Source: Zoogloea sp. (lineage in GTDB: Bacteria > Pseudomonadota > Gammaproteobacteria > Burkholderiales > Rhodocyclaceae). Taken from it: DNA of 37,519 nucleotides. This document shows, in pieces, positions 1-7,459 of the stretch. A program made the position numbers and the translations under genes. The notes beneath the pieces are model-generated. The model worked only from the letters and a program-made list of their open reading frames with translations, ran no database searches and had not been told where the DNA came from. Location of the stretch: NCBI RefSeq assembly GCF_017302315.1, contig NZ_JAFLDT010000041.1, forward strand, positions 1 through 37,519, in the 5' to 3' direction. The first letter of the stretch is position 1. Each line of letters begins with the position of its first letter.

Positions 1-1049
1 GCCCGGCCCGCAGCAGCCGCGTGGCACGGGATGCCGCCCCATCCGCCCTGGGCCTGGGCGCCGGCCAGCCCCTGCCCGCCACCGAGCGCCGCTATTTCGA
101 GAGCCGCCTCGGCACCGACCTCACCGGGGTACGCATCCATCCGGACACCGAATCTGCAACCAGCCTGCGTGCCAACGCCTTTGCCGCCGGCCGCGACATC
201 GCCTTTGCCCCGGGCCGCTGGCAACCGGGCACAGCGGAAGGCAGGCGCCTGCTGGGCCACGAGCTGGCCCACGTGCTGGAACAAGGCAGCCGCCGGCAGC
301 CAAGCGTGCAACTGGACGAGGCCGCCAAGCCCGAAGACGCCGACAAGGCCGCCGAAGCCCTGAGCGAGGGCGTCAAGACCGTCGTGGAACAGGCCAAGGA
401 GAACGAAGGGGTGAAGAGCGCCCTGCTCGACCCGGCCAAGAACTACGCCCTGCGCCAGTGGAACCCCCTGGGCACCGCCGAGAAGGTGGGGGTGGCCGGC
501 TTCGGCGCCGGCACCTATGGACTGGCCCTGGGCGCCGGCCTGGCCGACCCCGCCGGACGCAAGCTGCTGTCGGACGTGAACCTGGTGGCGCCCCTGGGGC
601 TGATTCCCTACTCCACCCTTACCGGCTTCAGCTATGTGCTGCCCGCCACCCCGGGCAGCCCCACCCTGTTCAAGGCCAGCTTCTCGGGGGACGACCTGCT
701 GGGTCTGGCCCACCAGAAGGTTTCATGGCTGCCCCCCATGACCCTCAGCCTGGACCTGGGCTGGAGCGTCGATCCCTCCGGCGCGGTGAGCCTGAGCACC
801 GCCAGCGCCGTGTGGGGGGTGATGCCCGGCGTGTCCTTGAAGCTCGGCAACGGCGCGGTACCTGAGTGGAAGCCCATGGTCACCGGCCCCGATGGTCAGA
901 CGGCGACCGTCATGAAGTCGGTGCCGGCCCCGGCGGGCAGCGCCGCAACGCCGGCCGGCACCGGCGTGTTCGTCACCGTGGATCTGCTCAAGGCACCCTT
1001 CGTCCCCGCACCGATCCGCTCGGCGCTGGGGGGAGACGTGAAGAAGTAA
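1..1049 (+). CDS. DUF4157 (eCIS-core) domain protein, 5' end cut by window
   Basis: The frame is open to the left edge. The first possible start inside is a GTG at 21, but DUF4157 proteins usually carry an N-terminal stretch before the conserved block, as the next gene does, so this is probably partial. Numbered from GTG 21, the conserved block covers roughly residues 14-96 with GQPLPATERRYFESRLG, GVRIH, and a zincin-like HELAH (H80, E81, H84). The rest, about 240 residues, has a helical linker followed by a beta-rich, glycine/proline-rich segment of unknown function. No signal peptide is visible. DUF4157 is a domain known from proteins associated with extracellular contractile injection systems and other toxin delivery contexts, where it is thought to mark cargo. 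No sheath, tube or baseplate gene is in this window. The next gene starts 3 bp downstream, so the two form an operon. The cargo role is inference. Confidence 0.8.
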   Translation, partial: PARSSRVARDAAPSALGLGAGQPLPATERRYFESRLGTDLTGVRIHPDTESATSLRANAFAAGRDIAFAPGRWQPGTAEGRRLLGHELAHVLEQGSRRQPSVQLDEAAKPEDADKAAEALSEGVKTVVEQAKENEGVKSALLDPAKNYALRQWNPLGTAEKVGVAGFGAGTYGLALGAGLADPAGRKLLSDVNLVAPLGLIPYSTLTGFSYVLPATPGSPTLFKASFSGDDLLGLAHQKVSWLPPMTLSLDLGWSVDPSGAVSLSTASAVWGVMPGVSLKLGNGAVPEWKPMVTGPDGQTATVMKSVPAPAGSAATPAGTGVFVTVDLLKAPFVPAPIRSALGGDVKK

Positions 1050-1052
1050 GAC

Positions 1053-3947
1053 ATGCTCACCAGGGCGGAACCCTCCCGCAATGACGCGAAGAAGCCCCGC
1101 GTCGGCGCAGCCAACGATCCGGCCGAGAGAGAGGCCGACCGGGTCGCAGACGCCTTGGTCGGCAACGCGCCGCCGCTGGCGCTGAAATGCTCGGCCTGCG
1201 GAGACTCCGGAGCGCCCTGTCCGGCCTGTTCCGGCAGCGCCTCCGTCCTGCGCCGCAGCCCGCTCGGGAGCACGCCCCCGTCCACGTCGTCCCACTCCTC
1301 CTTGGCTGCCGCTGCAAACGGGCCGTCCATGCCCCTGCCCGAGGGCGAACGCCGGCACTTCGAGCGCCGTCTCGGTGCTGACCTGAGCGGCGTTCGCATC
1401 CATGCGGACGGCGCGGCCCACAGAGCAGCCCGGGACGTCCGTGCCCGCGCCTTTTCCCGCGGACAGGACCTGTTCTTTGGCCCGGGCGAATACCAGCCAC
1501 ACACGGCCGGTGGACGCCACCTGCTCGCCCACGAAGTGGCCCATACACTCCAGCCCGACGCCGGGGCAGGTCTGCTCCGGCGCGCCCCCGGTGACGGAAC
1601 CGAGGCCCCCGCTCCCGACCTAGCAGGTGGCACCGTCGCCCTCGAAAATGCGAGCGTGCTCTCCGATGTGCTCGCCAGCGATTCAGCCTACCAGCCGGAA
1701 GAGCCCTGGGAGGCCCTGTACAACATCTTCCGCAACCGGGGCAGCGCCCAGTTCGCCGGCATGCTGATCCGTCGCCTGATCGCCCGCCGGTGGTTCGAGG
1801 CCGAGGGCATCGAACCCGACAGCGAACCCGTTGAGATCACCCAGGCCGCACCGCCCGGGCCGACGGTGTTGCCCGAGCGCCCGGTATGCCGGGTGCTCGG
1901 TGTCGATGTGCCCCTGAGCGGCGGTCGGATCACCCTGCTCGCCCTGGATGAGGCCTTTGGAAACCAGCGCCTGGCCACCCTGGCCGGCGAGGCCGCCACC
2001 GAAGTGCGCCAGATCGGCGAGGCGGCTGGCCTCCAGGCCCAGGCTGCCGAGTACGCGACGGCAATCCCCGCCTTCAACACCCGCGCCCGGGCCCACTTCG
2101 CCGGCGTCCGGCTCAACGAGATCACGGCACTGCTCAATCAGGTCGCCGCGGCCCGCAGCTCGGCACGCACCCTCGCCGACAGTTCCGTCGCCAGCGGCTA
2201 CGTGGGTGACCTGGACACGAGCCTCGGCACCCATGCCGATACCCTGACCACCCTGAGCACCGACTATCAGGCATGGCGCATCGCCAATCCCCGGGACGTC
2301 ACCCTCAGCGAGTCGGCCGAGCAACGTACCACTGAAGCCATGGGCACGCAGCAGCAGATGCTCGACGAGGGTCATTACATGGCCGCGGCGGCGTGGGGTG
2401 AAAGTGCCAACGCCAATGCCATGGGCCTCGCGATGGCTGATCTGTTCGGCGGTCGCACCCAGCGCAACATCGCTGAATCCTACGACCGGGGCGAACTGTC
2501 CTTTGACGAGATGACCGATCTGCGCCACTGCGCCGCGGTACGCTCCGCCGTGGTCGGTGCCGTCACGGTGGCCCTGATGGTCGCCACCGCCGGGATGGGT
2601 GCCGCAGTGGTCGGCGGGCTCGGCCTCGCGGCCGAGGGCACGCTCGCCTTCAGCGTAATGGCCGGGGGGATCGAAGCGGGAACGGTCACGGTCGCCTCCA
2701 TGGGTGCCGAGCACGTCCTGACCGGCGCCCGCGACTTCAACAACCCCTACGCCCAGCAGATCTGGCGTCAGGGTGCCTACACGCCGGAACAATACCTGTT
2801 CGGCTTCGGCATGGGCTTCGGCATCGGCGGGGCCGTGGGCGGCGGCGCCCATTTTCTGCGGGGGGCGGGCGGCGCCGGCTCCGAGCTGGTGCTTGCCGAA
2901 CGAGGCCCCCTCGGCCTGCCGGCCTACGAAACACCAGGGCCATGGGCGCCCGTCCGTCGTCCCCCCGTTCTGACCGCGGGCGATTCGCCCCTCGTATTGC
3001 CCCGCAGCGAACCCGGCAAAGCGCCCTTTGACGTGCTCGATGTCCTCGACGATGCGGCGACCGGCACCCGCACGGTGCGGATCCGGCTCGAAAATGGCGA
3101 ACTCGTCACCATGGTCGGCCATAGCGAGAGTGGCATGGGCTACATCCTGCGCGGCAACGGCGAGATGCTCAGCGTGGTCAATGGCGAAGTCACCGGCCCG
3201 ACCCGGGGCCTGCTCGGGCCGGCCGCCGAAGGCGCCGCCGCCCCGACGCCGATGGTCTTCGAAGGCCCCTCCGGGCCGATCCGCCTGCCCGCCTCCGAAC
3301 CCATGCTGCAGCTACCCGAGTACGCGGCCTCGGCGCCCCGGGGGCCGGCCGCCATGGAACTGTGGGGCGACACCCGTTGGGGCAGCTACGGCGGAAACTG
3401 GCAGATGCGCGACTCGGCCACCGGCGACCGGCGCATGGTGTGGCAGTTCGACGAACAGATGGTCGCCGCACGCCAGGGCGCGACACCCGCCGAAAGCCAG
3501 GTACGCTATACCCTGACCACACCGGAGACCTTCAGCGGACGCAATGCGGCTCAGACCGAAGTCATCCCCGATGTTTCCCAGACCGGCCGTCTCGGCCCGA
3601 TGCCGCTGGAAGGCCCGCAACTCACCGAAGTGAAGCACCGCAACTACCTGCTCCCCGGGCTGGAGAACATGCAGGCCATGGACACGGCCGGCTCCCTGCA
3701 GCGCATGTACCGGGCGGCCGGCATCGAAGCGACGATCAATCCGGCGGCGGCCAATTCGACCCTGCAGGTCGTCACCAGCCAGAACCTCACCGCCGAGACC
3801 CACAACCTCATCATTCGCGAGTTCACCCGCTGGTTGCTGCGTCAAGGCATACCCAATACCGAGGTCATGAACATCCTCGGGCGTATACGCTTCTCCACCG
3901 TCCGGCCCTATCAGATCCGCGGCGGAACCGTGATCAGGGAACCATGA
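1053..3947 (+). CDS. Large DUF4157 multidomain protein, candidate polymorphic toxin/eCIS effector
   Basis: 964 residues. The N-terminus has the family hallmark NDPAEREADRVADALV (about 21-36), then a CxxC-x6-CxxC cluster (C46, C49, C56, C59) that could bind zinc. The DUF4157 block follows, with HEVAH at H160-H164. A long helical region comes next, then Gly/Ala-rich hydrophobic segments (about 500-620) resembling the membrane-associated linker of polymorphic toxins, and a variable C-terminal region. Near the C-terminus, LTEVKHRN (E859, K861) resembles the E-x-K half of a restriction-endonuclease-fold nuclease, and about 100 further residues end in an Arg-rich tail. I do not recognise a named C-terminal toxin family, so nuclease activity is inference. 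The gene starts 3 bp after the preceding DUF4157 gene. Its stop overlaps the start of the next gene (ATGA), which suggests translational coupling with a partner protein. Confidence 0.85.
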   Translation: MLTRAEPSRNDAKKPRVGAANDPAEREADRVADALVGNAPPLALKCSACGDSGAPCPACSGSASVLRRSPLGSTPPSTSSHSSLAAAANGPSMPLPEGERRHFERRLGADLSGVRIHADGAAHRAARDVRARAFSRGQDLFFGPGEYQPHTAGGRHLLAHEVAHTLQPDAGAGLLRRAPGDGTEAPAPDLAGGTVALENASVLSDVLASDSAYQPEEPWEALYNIFRNRGSAQFAGMLIRRLIARRWFEAEGIEPDSEPVEITQAAPPGPTVLPERPVCRVLGVDVPLSGGRITLLALDEAFGNQRLATLAGEAATEVRQIGEAAGLQAQAAEYATAIPAFNTRARAHFAGVRLNEITALLNQVAAARSSARTLADSSVASGYVGDLDTSLGTHADTLTTLSTDYQAWRIANPRDVTLSESAEQRTTEAMGTQQQMLDEGHYMAAAAWGESANANAMGLAMADLFGGRTQRNIAESYDRGELSFDEMTDLRHCAAVRSAVVGAVTVALMVATAGMGAAVVGGLGLAAEGTLAFSVMAGGIEAGTVTVASMGAEHVLTGARDFNNPYAQQIWRQGAYTPEQYLFGFGMGFGIGGAVGGGAHFLRGAGGAGSELVLAERGPLGLPAYETPGPWAPVRRPPVLTAGDSPLVLPRSEPGKAPFDVLDVLDDAATGTRTVRIRLENGELVTMVGHSESGMGYILRGNGEMLSVVNGEVTGPTRGLLGPAAEGAAAPTPMVFEGPSGPIRLPASEPMLQLPEYAASAPRGPAAMELWGDTRWGSYGGNWQMRDSATGDRRMVWQFDEQMVAARQGATPAESQVRYTLTTPETFSGRNAAQTEVIPDVSQTGRLGPMPLEGPQLTEVKHRNYLLPGLENMQAMDTAGSLQRMYRAAGIEATINPAAANSTLQVVTSQNLTAETHNLIIREFTRWLLRQGIPNTEVMNILGRIRFSTVRPYQIRGGTVIREP

Positions 3948-5104
3948 CCCCAAACGGCCCTTCCTTCTTTGAGCACCATCAGCTTGCCCTTGTCGGCGAG
4001 AGTCCCACGGGCATCCGCTCCGGCCTGCTGCTCGACGGCATCGACAGCCTGCTGCGCCATTGCGGCCTGGTGCCCGGGCGATACCGCCTGCTCCGCCGCG
4101 GAGAGGCCGCCTGTGAGGCAGGGATGATCGAAGGCCTTCAAGAGACCCTCAAGGCCGTGGGCGTGGAAGGCGAAGTCCACCCCCTCGACGGCGGCCCAAC
4201 CCGGCTTGAGCCGGCGGCACTCACCGCTGCCCTTGCCGATCCCGAGGTAGTCGAGCTGCGCGTGGGCGGTGCCGGATGGGCGCTCTCGCTGCCCCTCCGG
4301 CCGGGCACCCTCATGGCGGTCAACACACGGCCGGACCTGCCCGCCGAACGCCTACCGGACCTGCTGAGCGGCCTCCTCGAAGCCTGCCAGGCCGACTGGG
4401 CGGTGGCCGACACCCCCGCCGCCCTCGCAACGCGACTTGCCGGCCAAGCCCAGCCCCCGGACAGGGCGGAAATCTCCCCTCCCCCCCTTGGCGCCTTCAA
4501 CTGGCGCTGCGCGGACTGGCTGGCCGAAGTGGAATGCCAGCAGGCGAACCTGCCCGCCGGCGTGACCTGCGCCCGGGCGTTCAGTGGCGCCAGCGTCATC
4601 CAGGTGGAGCCGCCAACCCCCGCTACACTCGCCGCGCTGGGCGCAGCACTGCCCAACCTTGAACGGCCCTGGTTGCGCCCTCCGCTGCTGCACTGGCGGG
4701 CGGATGGCAGGGAGCCCCAGGCGATCCGCCCGGCCAGCCCCGCCCTGGCGGCACGGCAACGCTTCCTGGCCGCTCAGGTGAGCGCCCGCTTCGGCCTGAC
4801 GCCGGATCAGCGCAGCCTGCACGGCGCGCTTGCCAGCCACTGGGCCGGCATCACCCCCACACCGATCCAGGATGAAGCCTTTTCGGCCTTTGTCGGCGAA
4901 ACCGCAGTCTGCTGCGGAGGACGCTGGCATCGGGTGCTCGACCCCACCGTCGCCTTTCCCCTCACCCTCCTCGTCATCGTCGGGGAAAGCAGCAGCTTCA
5001 ATCCCCACGCAGCCCTTCAGCGCTGGCGGCACGGTGGGATCAATCCGTTTGCGGCACTGGAGGCCTTTCTGGCTTCGGTGCCCGGCGGCCCCCCGCCACC
5101 CTGA
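3944..5104 (+). CDS. Hypothetical protein coupled to the DUF4157 toxin-like gene (possible immunity or adaptor)
   Basis: 386 residues from the ATG at 3944, which overlaps the upstream stop in an ATGA junction. The frame stays open further upstream, but there it only shadows the upstream gene. I recognise no family. It lacks a signal peptide, membrane helices and DUF4157. The N-terminal part (SFFEHHQLALVGESPTG) is followed by a Leu-rich alpha/beta region, a Trp-rich middle section (FNWRCADWLAEVE) and a C-terminal part with VCCGGRWHRVLDP. Two similar-sounding halves, each with an acidic-aromatic start, might indicate an internal duplication, but I cannot show this by eye. Position and coupling directly behind a candidate toxin fit an immunity protein, although most immunity proteins are shorter. 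A chaperone or loading adaptor is an equal alternative. Confidence 0.75.
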   Translation: MTPNGPSFFEHHQLALVGESPTGIRSGLLLDGIDSLLRHCGLVPGRYRLLRRGEAACEAGMIEGLQETLKAVGVEGEVHPLDGGPTRLEPAALTAALADPEVVELRVGGAGWALSLPLRPGTLMAVNTRPDLPAERLPDLLSGLLEACQADWAVADTPAALATRLAGQAQPPDRAEISPPPLGAFNWRCADWLAEVECQQANLPAGVTCARAFSGASVIQVEPPTPATLAALGAALPNLERPWLRPPLLHWRADGREPQAIRPASPALAARQRFLAAQVSARFGLTPDQRSLHGALASHWAGITPTPIQDEAFSAFVGETAVCCGGRWHRVLDPTVAFPLTLLVIVGESSSFNPHAALQRWRHGGINPFAALEAFLASVPGGPPPP

Positions 5105-5108
5105 AGAC

Positions 5109-5345
5109 GTGACGGCCCCTGGCCCGCTGGTCAGCCCCATGCCATGCCCACCGCCACGAGCCCGGACGGCGGCCGACCTGACCGCCGACGGCGGGACGGT
5201 GGATCAGCACGACATCGACTCCCTGGTGCTGATGTGGGAAGAACGCCACCCCGGGCAGGTGACCAACCCGACCGGGCAAGGCAGCCTGTACCGGGTGGCG
5301 GAATCGTATGAGGGGTTGTTGGGGGAGCGAGTGACAATGCCCTGA
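5109..5345 (+). CDS. Possible small ORF or gene remnant, 78 aa
   Basis: An open frame starts at GTG 5109, or at ATG 5139 for 68 residues, 4 bp after the preceding gene, and ends at 5345. The product contains DLTADGGTVDQHDIDSLVLM and LYRVAESYEGLLGERV, which look like ordinary soluble protein sequence rather than random translation. There is no clear ribosome binding site and I know no family. It could be the broken C-terminus of a lost gene at the island edge. From 5346 to 5463 I see only the terminator-like inverted repeat listed separately. Confidence 0.3.
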   Translation: MTAPGPLVSPMPCPPPRARTAADLTADGGTVDQHDIDSLVLMWEERHPGQVTNPTGQGSLYRVAESYEGLLGERVTMP

Positions 5346-5384
5346 TCTGTCCATTTAAACCGACGCAGGACAGGGGCAAAAAAC

Positions 5385-5422
5385 AAAAATGGAGCCTCGC
5401 CTGAATGGCTTGCTCCATTTTT
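5385..5422 (-). terminator. Bidirectional terminator-like inverted repeat downstream of tRNA-Pro
   Basis: The arms 5385-5395 and 5412-5422 form a perfect 11-bp inverted repeat with a 16-nt loop. The outer part is A5/T5, so either strand gives a GC-containing stem followed by U residues. It lies about 40 bp beyond the tRNA 3' end and beyond the end of the left-hand accessory block, so it can end transcription from both sides. Confidence 0.65.
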
Positions 5423-5463
5423 GCTGCCTACCGGTTTCGGGATACCGGCTTGGCGGATATTAC

Positions 5464-5540
5464 TGGTCGGGGAAAGAGGATTCGAACCTCCGGCCCCTGC
5501 GTCCCGAACGCAGTGCTCTACCAGGCTGAGCTATTCCCCG
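5464..5540 (-). tRNA. tRNA-Pro (anticodon CGG)
   Basis: Read on the minus strand, the gene starts CGGGGAATAGCTCAG. It has the anticodon stem-loop CTGCG-TTCGGGA-CGCAG with anticodon CGG (decodes CCG proline), and a T arm with GGTTCGAATCC. The 3' end is encoded as TTTCCCCGACCA, so CCA is genomically encoded. The 7-bp acceptor stem pairs fully. The 3' end points toward the DUF4157 accessory block. Confidence 0.97.
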
Positions 5541-5650
5541 ACGCTTTCAGTGCAGAGCCAGCGATGTTTTGCCAACTCTCAAAATCAAACAGCCGCACAT
5601 CATATTGCAAATCCGACGTTTTGTGAAGCTTTTTTGAAGCATGTCGGACT

Positions 5651-6619
5651 TCAATACTTCCGTGCGACTGCGAACTTTGACAATTCTATCAAGGATTCCT
5701 TGAAAACGGAAGCCGGCAGCGCTTCCAGGGCTTCCAGCGCGAGCTGGGCTTCGGCTTCGGCGACTTTTCGGGTGGCTTCGATGGCGCCGGTGGCGCGAAT
5801 CGCCTCCAGAACGGCCGGAAAATCGTCGCGGCCGCCGTTTTCGATGGCGGTTCGCACACAGGCGGCGTGTTCGGGGCTGCCGTGCTTCATGGCATGGATC
5901 AGCGGCAGGGTCGGCTTGCCTTCGGCCAGATCGTCGCCGATATGCTTGCCGGTATCGGCCTCATCGCCCGAGTAGTCGAGGACGTCATCGATCAGCTGGA
6001 AGGCGGTGCCGATGTGCATGCCGAAGGCCGCCATGCGGCTTTCGAGCGCGTCGTCCACGCCGCCCAGGATGCCGCCGAGCCGGGCCGCCGCTTCGAAGAG
6101 CTTGGCGGTCTTGTAGCGGATCACGCGGAGGTAGTCGTCCACCTCGACGTCGGCATTGTGGCAGTTGAGGAGTTGCAGGACTTCGCCTTCGGCGATCACG
6201 TTGGTGGCATCGGCGAGGACACGCATGATCTTCATGTTGTCGGCCCCGACCATCATCTGGAAAGCACGCGAATACAGGAAGTCACCCACCAGCACCGAGG
6301 CGGCGTTGCCGAACATGGCATTGGCTGTCTTGTTGCCACGCCGTAGCTCGGACTCGTCCACCACGTCATCGTGAAGCAGGGTGGCGGTATGGATGAACTC
6401 CACCACCGCCGCCATCTCACGATGGTAGCTGCCGGTGTAGCCGGCTGCACCCGCGGTGAACAGCACCATGGCGGGCCGCAGGCGCTTGCCGCCACTGCCG
6501 ATGATGTACTCGGCCACTTGGCGGATGAGAACCACGTCGGAGTAGAGACGATCCCGGATGACGCTGTCGAGCGCCTTCATGTCGTCGGCGATCGGCGCGT
6601 ATAGCTGCGAGAGAGACAA
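5651..6619 (-). CDS. ispB: Octaprenyl diphosphate synthase (trans-polyprenyl transferase)
   Basis: 322 residues. The enzyme elongates farnesyl diphosphate with isopentenyl diphosphate to make the side chain of ubiquinone in the cytoplasm. Both aspartate-rich motifs are present: DDVVD (84-88) in the first and DDVLD (211-215) in the second. GGKRLRP (about 43-49), the FGNAASVLVGDF segment and the EGKPTLPL segment are close to E. coli IspB along the whole length. The start is taken as TTG at 6619, because the N-terminus then aligns with E. coli IspB and a promoter sits just upstream; no ATG fits without truncating the first helix. It is last in a minus-strand run ugpB-ugpQ-ispB but has its own promoter. 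Confidence 0.93.
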   Translation of the reverse strand: MSLSQLYAPIADDMKALDSVIRDRLYSDVVLIRQVAEYIIGSGGKRLRPAMVLFTAGAAGYTGSYHREMAAVVEFIHTATLLHDDVVDESELRRGNKTANAMFGNAASVLVGDFLYSRAFQMMVGADNMKIMRVLADATNVIAEGEVLQLLNCHNADVEVDDYLRVIRYKTAKLFEAAARLGGILGGVDDALESRMAAFGMHIGTAFQLIDDVLDYSGDEADTGKHIGDDLAEGKPTLPLIHAMKHGSPEHAACVRTAIENGGRDDFPAVLEAIRATGAIEATRKVAEAEAQLALEALEALPASVFKESLIELSKFAVARKY

Positions 6620-6646
6620 GGCAATGCCCAGACTAGAAAAAACGCG

Positions 6647-6675
6647 ATGGTAGGGGCCGACCGCGATCCCGTCAA
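6647..6675 (-). promoter_or_regulatory. Sigma70-type promoter of ispB
   Basis: On the minus strand there is a -35 TTGACG (6675-6670), a 17-bp spacer and a -10 TACCAT (6652-6647). The -10 lies about 28 nt before the TTG start at 6619, giving a short leader of about 20 nt. Confidence 0.6.
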
Positions 6676-6710
6676 GCCGCCGGGATCAAGGAAATCCGGC
6701 ACGGAATGGT

Positions 6711-7451
6711 TCAGGCCGGGTGCACGTGCAGCAAATCGGGCCGGTCGGTGAACACCCCGCCCACACCCCAAGACGCAAGCTGCGCGGCAACCTCCCGGGT
6801 GTTGACGGTATACACCATCATCCGGAGCCCGGCGGAATGGATGGCCTGGGCATGGGCCGCTTCAAGGCCATTTAAACCGACATTGAGCGACAGACAGCCA
6901 AGCTGCCGGGCCTGCACGAGGCTCGCCGGGGTGAAGGTGTCCACCAGCAGGGCTCTGGGCAGATCGGGCACGCACCGGGCTGCGGCATCCAAAGCTTCGA
7001 CCGAGAAGGACGACAGCAGGACGTCCGGACGCCCGCTCGCGGGCAGGGCGTGGAGCAGCTCGCCCACCACGCGACCGGTTTCGGCCTCGGTGCCGGTTGC
7101 CGGCTTGATCTCCAGATTGGCCGCTAGCCCGAGCTGGCCGCAAACGGCAAGGGCAGCACTCAGGCTGGGGATCGTCTCGCCCGCAAAAGCGGGATGAAAG
7201 TGTCGCCCGACATCCGTCGCCAGCAGTTGCTCGGCGCTGAGCTCGGGCACGGCGCCGACGACACCGGCGGTGCGCATCAGGGTTTCGTCGTGGATCAGCA
7301 CAGGAACCCTGTCGCGGGACAGCATCACGTCAAACTCGACCGCCCGACAACCCAGCCGGGCAGCAATGCGGAGCCCGGCCAGGGTGTTCTCGGGGGCCAG
7401 GGCACCACCACAGCGATGCACCAGCAGTGGGGGCCAGGGCCACCGGGACAT
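6711..7451 (-). CDS. ugpQ: Glycerophosphodiester phosphodiesterase (cytoplasmic UgpQ type)
   Basis: 246 residues from the ATG at 7451. It hydrolyses glycerophosphodiesters to sn-glycerol 3-phosphate and an alcohol. GDPD family signatures are visible: LVHRCGGALAPENT near the N-terminus (catalytic His-Arg), EFDVMLSRD, LIHDETL with the second His, NLEIKPATGT, LLSSFSVEALDA and VYTVNTREVA. The order and spacing match E. coli UgpQ. One oddity is HRC where most members have HRG; the adjacent catalytic residues are kept. It lacks a signal peptide, consistent with a cytoplasmic enzyme. It starts 8 bp after the end of the ugpB-like gene, so the two are co-transcribed. Confidence 0.92.
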   Translation of the reverse strand: MSRWPWPPLLVHRCGGALAPENTLAGLRIAARLGCRAVEFDVMLSRDRVPVLIHDETLMRTAGVVGAVPELSAEQLLATDVGRHFHPAFAGETIPSLSAALAVCGQLGLAANLEIKPATGTEAETGRVVGELLHALPASGRPDVLLSSFSVEALDAAARCVPDLPRALLVDTFTPASLVQARQLGCLSLNVGLNGLEAAHAQAIHSAGLRMMVYTVNTREVAAQLASWGVGGVFTDRPDLLHVHPA

Positions 7452-7459
7452 GGCTGCGA

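Noticed and set aside
1683-3122. Long minus-strand open frame opposite the 964-residue gene
   Set aside because: It is the GC-rich antisense shadow of a gene with clear family motifs; its translation is Gly/His/Ala-rich without domain features. The same applies to the long antisense frames at 15353-16897, 23268-25040, 25619-27523 and 34369-35874.
3362-3943. Plus-strand extension in front of the 386-residue gene
   Set aside because: The frame is open from 3362 but overlaps the conserved C-terminal part of the upstream gene in another frame. The ATG at the stop overlap is the better start.
5405-5975. Plus-strand proteins spanning 5405-5626 and 5421-5975
   Set aside because: Both read through the antisense of tRNA-Pro; the peptide [12 protein letters not shown] is a well-known translation artefact of tRNA genes.
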